Assembly (NCBI GenBank): GCA_016550485.1
Contig: JABXGV010000319.1
Coordinates: 1-7,240 of the forward strand
Length of the DNA stretch: 7,240 bases
Source: an archaeon
GTDB lineage: Archaea > Asgardarchaeota > Hermodarchaeia > Hermodarchaeales > Hermodarchaeaceae
Direction: 5' to 3'
In this document: one piece after another, positions 1 to 5,392 of the stretch
How positions within the stretch are numbered: the first letter of the stretch is position 1
Layout of the letters: each line of letters opens with the position of its first letter
The notes under the pieces: model-generated
The model's database searches: none
What the model was told of the DNA's origin: nothing
What the model saw: the letters and a program-made list of their open reading frames with translations, nothing else
Made by a program: the position numbers and the translations under genes

Positions 1-144
1 AAACTAGTTCATAGCCTAGCTAGCCGCCTTGAAGAAGAACATTTACTAATAACTCAGCAAGAGCTAACGGGGCGAGTATTTATCCTCACGAAAAAGGAAC
101 AGGAAAGAAATCACCCCATTAACAATCTCATCGATCTTGCCTAG
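1..144 (+). CDS. C-terminal end of a winged-helix-like protein (5' part outside window)
   Basis: Frame 1 is open from the first base to a TAG at 142-144, giving the last 47 residues of a protein whose start lies left of the window. The visible piece has an amphipathic helix (LVHSLASRLEEEHLL) followed by a strand-turn-strand (LTGRVFILTKKEQE). This is the usual shape of a recognition helix plus wing in ArsR/MarR-like winged-helix DNA-binding proteins, and a short polar tail follows. If correct, the protein is a transcription regulator, but 47 residues are too few to name a family, and a winged helix inside another kind of protein is also possible. It converges with the molybdoenzyme gene; the two stop codons are 49 bases apart, with nothing else recognisable between them. 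Confidence 0.5.
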   Translation, partial: KLVHSLASRLEEEHLLITQQELTGRVFILTKKEQERNHPINNLIDLA

Positions 145-193
145 ATTTTACACCATTAGTTACTTCTAGCTCTGATTAACGGAATTCACAGAG

Positions 194-1240
194 TTAGACT
201 GAGTAGAAGTAGAGCATCGGAACCCCAAAGGCTAAGGCAAAGCCTATCGTGATGACCCACATATAAGCGACATAGCCAGCGAAATGAAGGTAGAAGTGAA
301 GGCTTCGTCTGCGTGGATTTCTCATCGTGCGAGTTCTTCCCGTCAACCCACCAATGATATGCAAGAGTATCACAATTAATCCTACCACTCCATGAATGGT
401 GTAGAAGAGTGCTCCACGAATCAGCAACGTTTGAATAGCCCAGAAGATGAACACAGCCACAACAGAACCAATATAGATAATGGACAGTCCTTGGTGAAAC
501 TTCGAGGAAAACCAGGACGGCAACTCTCTGAACGCGTCAGTTCTCCGTGAGAACTTCAATCCCGTGATGAGTGCAAGGGCCCCCAGAATGAAGCTAGCTG
601 AAAACAGTACAGCATGGAGGCTCCAATGAGAAAAGATGGAGTAGCGGGCGTTATCTGCCCACCCCCGGCTCTCCCAAAACCCGAGATAATCATAGTCTAC
701 CACTTCTACGTGAACCACCCATTTAACCCATTTATAACCGAAATGGCCTGGGGCGACTACGCGGAGGGGGTAACCCTGTTCTGGGGGGAGTGGCTCTCCA
801 TTCATTTCGTAGGCGAGCAATACATCTTGGGAGCTTACTTCGTGAAGGGTGAGCGAGGAAGAGAAGCTATCAGCCGCATAGAATACTACATCAACCGCGT
901 TCAGATTTACGTCTGCCATCGCGAGGATGTCACTAACTGGTATACCACGCCATACTGCCATTCCCGCAATCCCTTCAACACACTGCAAGGTAGCAACCAC
1001 CGTCCTGCTGGGAAGGGCGAGTAGCTCTGAATACGTTAGATTCAAGGGGCTGTCAACTTGTCCGTCAACCAGTAAGGTCCAATCCGAAATATTCAACTGG
1101 GGAATCTCATCAATCGATAAGGAGAAGAACTGGTCAGTGGGTGTAATCTGCGACCGCGAATAACCGATGACGCCAATGAATGCGAGTGGAAGACAGCACA
1201 CCGCAATCACTGCCACCATGTTCAACACTGATCGATTCAT
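194..1240 (-). CDS. Sulfite oxidase-family molybdopterin oxidoreductase fused to a four-helix cytochrome b-like membrane domain
   Basis: Predicted 348-residue membrane protein. A hydrophobic N-terminal segment (about 7-27) leads into a sulfite oxidase/YedY-type catalytic domain (about 35-190). Family hallmarks are the expected molybdenum-ligand cysteine in LQCVEG (Cys87), the WRGIPVSDIL stretch, MNGEPLPPEQGYPLR, and PGHFGYKWVKW followed by GFWESRGW. Four more hydrophobic helices follow (about 208-228, 248-274, 282-299, 315-340). His205, 209, 249, 283, 294, 315 and 319 are near or inside them, as in b-type cytochrome bundles. Basic loops (KFSRR; TRTMRNPRRRS) put the catalytic domain outside the cell. 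The likely role is an external oxidase or reductase exchanging electrons with the quinone pool through heme; the substrate is unknown. The frame is open upstream to an ATG at 1390, but that extension overlaps the helicase and is not signal-like. ATGs at 1246 and 1240 follow AGGTTGAT, and 1240 has the better spacing. No twin-arginine motif is visible. Confidence 0.85.
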   Translation of the reverse strand: MNRSVLNMVAVIAVCCLPLAFIGVIGYSRSQITPTDQFFSLSIDEIPQLNISDWTLLVDGQVDSPLNLTYSELLALPSRTVVATLQCVEGIAGMAVWRGIPVSDILAMADVNLNAVDVVFYAADSFSSSLTLHEVSSQDVLLAYEMNGEPLPPEQGYPLRVVAPGHFGYKWVKWVVHVEVVDYDYLGFWESRGWADNARYSIFSHWSLHAVLFSASFILGALALITGLKFSRRTDAFRELPSWFSSKFHQGLSIIYIGSVVAVFIFWAIQTLLIRGALFYTIHGVVGLIVILLHIIGGLTGRTRTMRNPRRRSLHFYLHFAGYVAYMWVITIGFALAFGVPMLYFYSV

Positions 1241-1289
1241 CGACATCCCATCAACCTGTAAAGCTACACAGCCCCCTAAGAGTGTAGAG

Positions 1290-1308
1290 GATTTACAATT
1301 AGTAAATC
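1290..1308. promoter_or_regulatory. Perfect palindrome, candidate operator upstream of the molybdoenzyme gene
   Basis: GATTTAC-AATTA-GTAAATC has two 7-base arms that match perfectly around a 5-base spacer. It lies 50-68 bases upstream of the molybdoenzyme start at 1240, in the gap after the helicase stop. AT-rich interrupted palindromes of this size are typical binding sites for dimeric winged-helix regulators. If the TATA candidate at 1337-1344 is real, the palindrome would sit at or just after the transcription start, a repressor-like position. A weaker inverted repeat (CTACAC at 1264-1269, GTGTAG at 1282-1287) lies closer to the gene and could form a leader hairpin. Function is inferred only. 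Confidence 0.45.
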
Positions 1309-1336
1309 GAGACGATGGCAAGAATTCAGCAAGGCA

Positions 1337-1344
1337 ATAAAATA
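1337..1344 (-). promoter_or_regulatory. Possible TATA box for the molybdoenzyme gene
   Basis: On the minus strand this reads TATTTTAT, the most TATA-like stretch between the helicase stop and the molybdoenzyme start. Transcription would begin roughly 25 bases further, near 1313, just before the palindrome at 1290-1308. No clear purine-rich BRE precedes it, so the call is weak. A shared transcript with the helicase upstream is also possible. Confidence 0.25.
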
Positions 1345-1364
1345 CGTTGATTGTTGAATAGCTG

Positions 1365-3527
1365 TCAGAGTAGTGTCTCCCAGTCAGCAATCACCGGTTC
1401 ACCGATTAGAGCTGTGGTTTCATGACCATCCAGCTGGGCAATGGAACTCACCGCATTAGCGAGCCAGATTACCGTGTGCATCAGGGATTCCAGGTCACCG
1501 ATCTCAAGTCTTCCAGCCTGTGCAGCAGCTATCATGGTGGTCTTTTGGTCACCGGAAAGTTTCTGTAGGCTCCTACTGAGCCCCTCCTGGGCCGCCTGGT
1601 CCCGCTCATACCGGAGAGCCTCCGAGACCGTGTCCACAAAGCTGGCTGACGTCTTTATTCCTGCTACCCGGCTCCGAATCCACATCCCCGTGGCGGGCCT
1701 CAGATAGAGCCGGACAATGAGTTGCCCAAAGTCCGTAGCATAGAAGCGGTCCGCTCGTTGAACTACCAGCCCCCGCCGCTCAAGGAAGTCGAGGATGAAC
1801 TCCTCCTTCAGGCTCCGAGGGATGATCTCCTGCGCATACTGGGGGTGAGATTTCAGGGTATGCTGAGCAAGGGCTTGGAGGTGCCTACAGAGCTTTTGGT
1901 GGCTCCGCTGGGTTGCCGAACAGCTGCAGATGGGGCCCTGGCTTGAGAACCGGCAAGTCTGCTCCCCGACCCGCCCTTCAATCTTATCCTTGCCAAGAAC
2001 GGTGATTTCTACCGGCTGGTCTACTAGCTCAGAACTTCGTCCTATGAGGGCTTCGATGTCCATGCTTCCGATACGCACGAGCTTGTCAAGACTCTGTTTC
2101 GGACGCTGCTTCTGTTGCTGGAACCACCAGTAGCTCCGCTCAAAGAAGTCATGTATCTCCATAGGGGATGTGCCTTCTTTTTGGGCGGCAAGAATCAGTA
2201 CTTGCTCCTGTAGAAGAGCGGGAGCAAAGAGCCTGCTCCTGACAGGATCATACTTGGGCACAATCCGACCCCCCTGCTTGGTAAAGTAGGTTCGGGTTAT
2301 CATCTCAGCCTCTTCGGGGTTGGCGGCAAGAATGATGGCAAACCCTAGGTCCTCCTGCCCTGGGCGTCCGGCTCTCCCGAGGATCTGGTGGACCCGATTG
2401 GGCGGCGTGAAATGATATGTGGGCTTCTGGTCAACCTGCTTCAGGAAAAGGGGCTGCTGCAGAATCACTACCCGGGCGGGAGTGTTGATACCCGCGCCCA
2501 GAGTGGGTGTACAACAAACGACTTTGATGAACCGTTTACGGAATAGCGACTCAACCAGACCCCTAGAGGTCATATCCAGTCCTGCGTGGTGGAAGGCGAC
2601 ACCCTGTGTGATTCGCTCCGCAAGCCGCTCACGGATGGAGGGAACCTCCTCCTCAACCAGCATGGTTGCGCTTTGTTCCTCAAGGTGCTTGTGTTCCTTC
2701 GCTGTGAGGAAGGGGACAATGATGCTGGCCAGGACATGGCTCATCCGCTCTGCCTCCCGCCGAGTCGGCGTAAACACCAAAACCTGACCTGATTTTCGGA
2801 CTGTCGCCCGGACTAACTGCCCAATGGTCTGCTTAGCGTCAGGAGCGATTAAGACGCGGTGAAGGAGTTCAACTGGGCGGCGCTGGGAGTGAACGAGCTG
2901 ACAGCCCAACCATTCCGCGAGCTCTTCGGGGTTGGCGATAGTGGCACTCAGCCCCACAACCTGCGTTGCAGGATACTTCTGCCGCAGCCGGACAATGGCA
3001 CTCTCCAGCCGGGGCCCCCGCCGCATATCGTTCAGCACATGGATCTCGTCGATGACGACCGCGCCGAGCTCCGTGAGCCAGTCGGGCTCCGTCCGGAGCA
3101 GCCAGTCAAACCGCTCATAGGTCAGGATGATAAGGTCGTACTGCTCGAGCTCCGCCCCTTCCTTCTGGTAGTCTCCCGTTGAGATGCCGATCTTGAAGGG
3201 GAGGTGGTGGTAGCGGGTCCTGAGCTTAACGTATTGTTCGTTAGCCAGAGCCCGGAGGGGTACCAGAAGGAAGGCTCGCTTGCCTTCGAGAACGCGATGA
3301 AGACAGACTAGCTCACCAATCAGCGTTTTCCCTGAGCCGCTGGGCGAGCACACCAAGACACTGTTGCCCGGGATAATTCCTGCCTTGAGGGCTTCATACT
3401 GGATAGGTTGAAAGACCCGAATCCCTGCGTTGAGCAGGACGTTTGTGACCTCCGGTCGGATACCGAAGCCTTCCGAATCGGGAACCGGTGGATTCGCACC
3501 AGACTTGACAGCTTGAGGCTCAGTCAC
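1365..3527 (-). CDS. Ski2/Hel308-like superfamily 2 helicase with an inserted SWIM zinc finger
   Basis: Predicted 720-residue ATP-dependent nucleic acid helicase. Motifs run in order: Q-like FQPIQ (39-43), Walker A SPSGSGKT (61-68), Ia VPLRALA (89-95), II DEIH (160-163), III SAT (194-196), IV VFTPTRREAE (251-260), HHAGLD (313-318), V TPTLGAGINTPAR (340-352) and VI QILGRAGRPG (381-390). This set matches the Hel308/Ski2 group. A winged-helix region begins near 430 and resumes at about 572-611 (ending YATDFGQLIVRLYLRP). Between these, Cys534-x-Cys536...Cys547-x-His549 fits the SWIM zinc-finger pattern CxC-x(n)-CxH. Only about 110 residues remain after the winged helix, fewer than the Hel308 ratchet plus terminal helical domain, so the C-terminus looks shortened. 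The start is GTG at 3527; a TGA lies in frame 18 bases upstream, and GAGAGG-ATGGG supplies a ribosome-binding-like stretch. It likely acts in DNA repair or replication, or in RNA processing; the sequence does not decide which. Confidence 0.92.
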   Translation of the reverse strand: MTEPQAVKSGANPPVPDSEGFGIRPEVTNVLLNAGIRVFQPIQYEALKAGIIPGNSVLVCSPSGSGKTLIGELVCLHRVLEGKRAFLLVPLRALANEQYVKLRTRYHHLPFKIGISTGDYQKEGAELEQYDLIILTYERFDWLLRTEPDWLTELGAVVIDEIHVLNDMRRGPRLESAIVRLRQKYPATQVVGLSATIANPEELAEWLGCQLVHSQRRPVELLHRVLIAPDAKQTIGQLVRATVRKSGQVLVFTPTRREAERMSHVLASIIVPFLTAKEHKHLEEQSATMLVEEEVPSIRERLAERITQGVAFHHAGLDMTSRGLVESLFRKRFIKVVCCTPTLGAGINTPARVVILQQPLFLKQVDQKPTYHFTPPNRVHQILGRAGRPGQEDLGFAIILAANPEEAEMITRTYFTKQGGRIVPKYDPVRSRLFAPALLQEQVLILAAQKEGTSPMEIHDFFERSYWWFQQQKQRPKQSLDKLVRIGSMDIEALIGRSSELVDQPVEITVLGKDKIEGRVGEQTCRFSSQGPICSCSATQRSHQKLCRHLQALAQHTLKSHPQYAQEIIPRSLKEEFILDFLERRGLVVQRADRFYATDFGQLIVRLYLRPATGMWIRSRVAGIKTSASFVDTVSEALRYERDQAAQEGLSRSLQKLSGDQKTTMIAAAQAGRLEIGDLESLMHTVIWLANAVSSIAQLDGHETTALIGEPVIADWETLL

Positions 3528-3558
3528 AGGCAGCCCATCCTCTCAGGATTGTTTCAAA

Positions 3559-3607
3559 TGAGGCTGATTTCGCCGGGTTTTTAGTTACTTTTTATGCCTT
3601 TCCTTCC
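3559..3607. repeat. Upstream element, copy A (matches 5252-5299)
   Basis: The core at 3571-3607 matches 5263-5299 at 34 of 37 positions without gaps. Similarity continues to the left as TGAGGCTGATTT against TGAGCTAACTCC. It lies in the divergent gap between the helicase and the 437-residue gene. Read on the minus strand it contains GGAAAGG followed by CATAAAAAG (3596-3588), a good BRE-plus-TATA arrangement about 60 bases ahead of the helicase GTG. Read on the plus strand it is a T-rich tract ending 73 bases before the GTG at 3681. It may therefore be a promoter in either direction or a pyrimidine-rich terminator. The duplication is seen directly; the role is inferred. Confidence 0.7.
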
Positions 3608-3633
3608 TTTTTTCCGGTCTTGGACAGCCTAGT

Positions 3634-3648
3634 GGTTATCTTTTTAGG
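3634..3648 (+). promoter_or_regulatory. Possible promoter box of the 437-residue gene, shared with 5329-5343
   Basis: GGTTATCTTTTTAGG matches GGTTACACTTTTAGG at 5329-5343 in 12 of 15 positions. Each lies about 27-30 bases after the end of its copy of the longer repeated element, and 33-50 bases before a plus-strand start codon. The T-rich core could serve as a degenerate TATA box here, placing the transcript start near 3670. The spacer between the longer element and this box is not conserved, which favours selected sites over a simple recent duplication. The box is short and T-rich, so chance is not excluded. Confidence 0.3.
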
Positions 3649-3680
3649 GTTTAGCCGGTAATGTTAGGAAGTTTTCTTCG

Positions 3681-4994
3681 GTGGGAGATGATGGTTTGAG
3701 GTTCTACAAGCAATTTGGTTTATCTGCCAAAGAGATAGGCAGTGTTCGTGCTAAATTCGTTAATCGCGTCGAAAAACGGATTGGCAAATTCTTGGAATAC
3801 CGGTTCTTTTATGCGCCCCAAGCGACGGAAAAAGACCGGCGGCATGGGCTCTCGAAAATCAAGGGACCAACGGAAGCGGAACGAGTTAAGCATCGCTTCT
3901 TCATGTTCAGTGCTGATGTGACTGGGAAGCTGTATACAAAGCTAGTAGGTTATGTTGCGCCTATTCCTAAAGGAAGTGGTAAATTCATGGAAGAATACAC
4001 CTACACAGCGCCGCTGCCTTTTTCCATCGATGCCGGCGTCTGCTTCCTTGAGCGATGTGCCTTGGTATATGGCCAAGGAATCCTTACCCATCGTGGGCCT
4101 CCTGAAACACGAATTATACCTCCAGGAACGCTGTATCGGAAAGGAGAGGCACGCTGGCATCACTTTGACGCGAAATTCTGGACCGTCCCCCTTGGGCATT
4201 CAGGGATTACTGAGGAGATGCTGTTCCAAGAAAAAGATGCACCAGCCTTCCAGCTCACCTACGAGCTTCAACAATCACGAATCAACCTCCTAAGACGTTT
4301 CAGTCTACCTAGTGCCAATGTCGGGAGAAGCTTTCAATCAGGAAGAGGCATTCAAGAGAGTGGGTGCTGTGCAATCTTGAACACTGATCGGCAACTACAC
4401 AGGCAGCTCATGCGAATACGAGCTTTATCCGACGGGAAAGTAGGTCGAATGAATTTATGGATTCGAATGCTGATTGTGCCGCTGCGGGGCATGAGCTTTG
4501 TTCAAATCGGTGACTTCGAGCTCAAACCTGAGAAAGCCATCGAAACCTTTGACATGTTATCCGAAACCCTCAAGGCGATTCAAGGCCACATCACCGCACC
4601 ACGACCATCCGTAGGCCGGACGAAGCCAAGCCCCACATTGAGTACTCCCGCTTCAAGTGAGCTAGTGACTCCAGCTCCCAGCAAACAAGAACCCCTACCC
4701 TCCAGCGAACAAGATGCCCGAGTAAAGCAGATTATAGAGCATGTGGTGATTTCTGAACTCACCGATTTCTATGTCATGGTCAAGGTCGAAGCTCAGAAAG
4801 TCCATCGTGTCATTAAAGCCGTTGAAGCTCTGGAAGGGGTAAAATGGGCAGACAAGACGATCGAGCCCGACGAACTGAAAGTCTTCATCAAGGCGAGTTC
4901 ACCCGAAGAACTCCAAAAGCTGCTCGAGGCCATCAGAGCAATCGATGGTATGGACTTAACGACACCCTTTCCCATCGAGCTCGTCGAGATGTAA
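3681..4994 (+). CDS. Unrecognised protein with a Lrp/AsnC effector-domain-like C-terminus
   Basis: Predicted 437-residue soluble protein; I do not recognise the N-terminal part. Residues 1-302 form one basic, mixed alpha/beta region with no signal peptide, membrane helix or Walker motif. It has a lysine/arginine-rich start (about 20-70) and a paired cysteine at 229-230. Residues about 303-346 are a Pro/Ser/Thr-rich linker. Residues about 360-437 read strand-helix-strand-strand-helix-strand (FYVMVKVEAQKVHRVIKAVE, then GVKW, LKVFIKASSPEELQKLLEAI, IDGM), the ferredoxin-like layout of the AsnC/Lrp effector (RAM) domain. In that family the domain oligomerises and binds amino acids, so small-molecule sensing or oligomerisation is a reasonable guess. 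The start is GTG at 3681: the frame is closed by TAG at 3645 and no in-frame ATG lies between. No strong ribosome binding site is visible, and TTG at 3696 is an alternative. It is transcribed divergently from the helicase. Confidence 0.78.
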   Translation: MGDDGLRFYKQFGLSAKEIGSVRAKFVNRVEKRIGKFLEYRFFYAPQATEKDRRHGLSKIKGPTEAERVKHRFFMFSADVTGKLYTKLVGYVAPIPKGSGKFMEEYTYTAPLPFSIDAGVCFLERCALVYGQGILTHRGPPETRIIPPGTLYRKGEARWHHFDAKFWTVPLGHSGITEEMLFQEKDAPAFQLTYELQQSRINLLRRFSLPSANVGRSFQSGRGIQESGCCAILNTDRQLHRQLMRIRALSDGKVGRMNLWIRMLIVPLRGMSFVQIGDFELKPEKAIETFDMLSETLKAIQGHITAPRPSVGRTKPSPTLSTPASSELVTPAPSKQEPLPSSEQDARVKQIIEHVVISELTDFYVMVKVEAQKVHRVIKAVEALEGVKWADKTIEPDELKVFIKASSPEELQKLLEAIRAIDGMDLTTPFPIELVEM

Positions 4995-5053
4995 GCTTCC
5001 CCGAGTCTGGACTAGCAGTTCAACTCGAATCAGCCTCTAGTAGCCATTGGAGG

Positions 5054-5254
5054 ACTTGTAACACCACAACAACTACTACAACAACGGCCACAACATCGTT
5101 CTCACCATCCATTCCTGGCTTCCCTTTGGCTGCCATACTGATGGGTACACTAGCTGGGCTTGGAGCAGGGCTGGGGAAAAGGTCTTTGGGTGGGGCTGGA
5201 CAGCTTGTGGTTCAGTCACATAAGACTCATCCTAGCAAGGCAGAGTCAACCTGA
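5054..5254 (+). pseudogene. Orphan C-terminal tail of a surface protein (Thr stalk, IPGFP, membrane helix)
   Basis: This frame encodes a run of eight threonines, then ATTSFSPSIPGFP, a hydrophobic segment (LAAILMGTLAGLGAGL) and a basic KR, followed by about 24 polar residues and TGA. A threonine-rich stalk, PGF and one membrane helix with basic residues after it make up the membrane-anchoring tail of many archaeal secreted proteins; PGF-CTERM is the named relative. No ATG, GTG or TTG occurs in this frame between the end of the upstream gene (4994) and the tail. The only longer reading, from ATG at 4844, runs out of frame through the 437-residue gene. The body and signal peptide of the parent protein are thus missing, and a decayed gene left by deletion or rearrangement is the best explanation. 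The stop codon is also the first base triplet of the repeat at 5252. The polar residues after KR are longer than usual and may be read-through past a lost stop. Confidence 0.6.
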
Positions 5255-5299
5255 GCTAACTCCGCTGGGTTTTTGGTTACCTTTTATGCCTTTCCTTCC
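5252..5299. repeat. Upstream element, copy B (matches 3559-3607)
   Basis: The second copy of the element begins at the TGA that ends the orphan surface-protein tail and finishes 93 bases before the permease ATG. The 37-base core differs from copy A at three positions, all C/T or A/G changes. Its place right after a stop codon, with several T runs on the plus strand, fits an archaeal T-rich terminator. Its place ahead of a plus-strand gene, like copy A, fits a promoter-proximal site. On the minus strand it keeps the GGAAAGG-CATAAAAG promoter-like arrangement, but no minus-strand gene follows. Confidence 0.7.
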
Positions 5300-5350
5300 C
5301 CTGCAACGCCATAGGAGTTCAAGGTAGAGGTTACACTTTTAGGATGCTGC

Positions 5351-5359
5351 CTATAAGAA
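5351..5359 (+). promoter_or_regulatory. Possible TATA box of the permease gene
   Basis: CTATAAGAA lies about 34-42 bases before the ATG at 5393, so a transcript starting about 25 bases downstream would have a leader of roughly a dozen bases. It overlaps the inverted repeat starting at 5357, as expected for a site where a repressor could block TBP or the polymerase. The flank upstream is not a clear BRE. Confidence 0.35.
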
Positions 5360-5387
5360 TACTGTATTCACGATTGGAAGAGTGAAT
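5357..5387. promoter_or_regulatory. Two overlapping inverted repeats before the permease, candidate operator
   Basis: GAATAC-T-GTATTC (5357-5369) is a perfect palindrome with 6-base arms. Its right arm overlaps a second inverted repeat, ATTCAC (5366-5371) and GTGAAT (5382-5387) separated by 10 bases. Together they fill the space between the TATA candidate and the start codon, where a bound dimer would stop initiation. The GAGTGA within the second arm may also act as a weak ribosome binding site. No regulator is identified, and AT-rich palindromes of this size can arise by chance. Confidence 0.4.
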
Positions 5388-5392
5388 TTAGG

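Noticed and set aside
614..1024. 136-codon open frame on the plus strand
   Set aside because: It lies wholly antisense to the molybdoenzyme gene, whose family motifs are clear. The translation has no recognisable motif and is best explained as a shadow frame.
1241..1390. 50-residue N-terminal extension of the molybdoenzyme from ATG at 1390
   Set aside because: It would overlap the end of the helicase gene, contains no signal or conserved motif, and would bury the hydrophobic N-terminal segment. ATGs at 1246/1240 have a ribosome binding site just upstream.
2419..2787. Plus-strand frames within the helicase region (also 1441-1707, 1722-1946, 1930-2133, 2859-3182)
   Set aside because: All are antisense to the helicase, which has every expected motif. 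None shows a ribosome binding site or recognisable domain.
3524..3538. Four-codon upstream frame on the minus strand (ATG at 3538, TGA overlapping the helicase GTG)
   Set aside because: The CTGTGA overlap could couple translation, but such a tiny frame arises easily by chance and has no ribosome binding site at a proper distance from its ATG.
3661..3699. ATG starts at 3661 and 3688 for the 437-residue gene
   Set aside because: They are in another frame that stops at TGA 3697-3699. Only GTG 3681 or TTG 3696 reads into the long frame.
4844..5053. N-terminal half of the 136-codon frame from ATG 4844
   Set aside because: It runs out of frame through the end of the 437-residue gene and its Arg-rich translation resembles a shadow. 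Only the part from about 5054 carries a real protein signature.
5063..5095. ACN-rich low-complexity run as a microsatellite or CRISPR-like repeat
   Set aside because: It is explained by threonine codons of the surface-protein stalk; there are no regular repeats with unique spacers.
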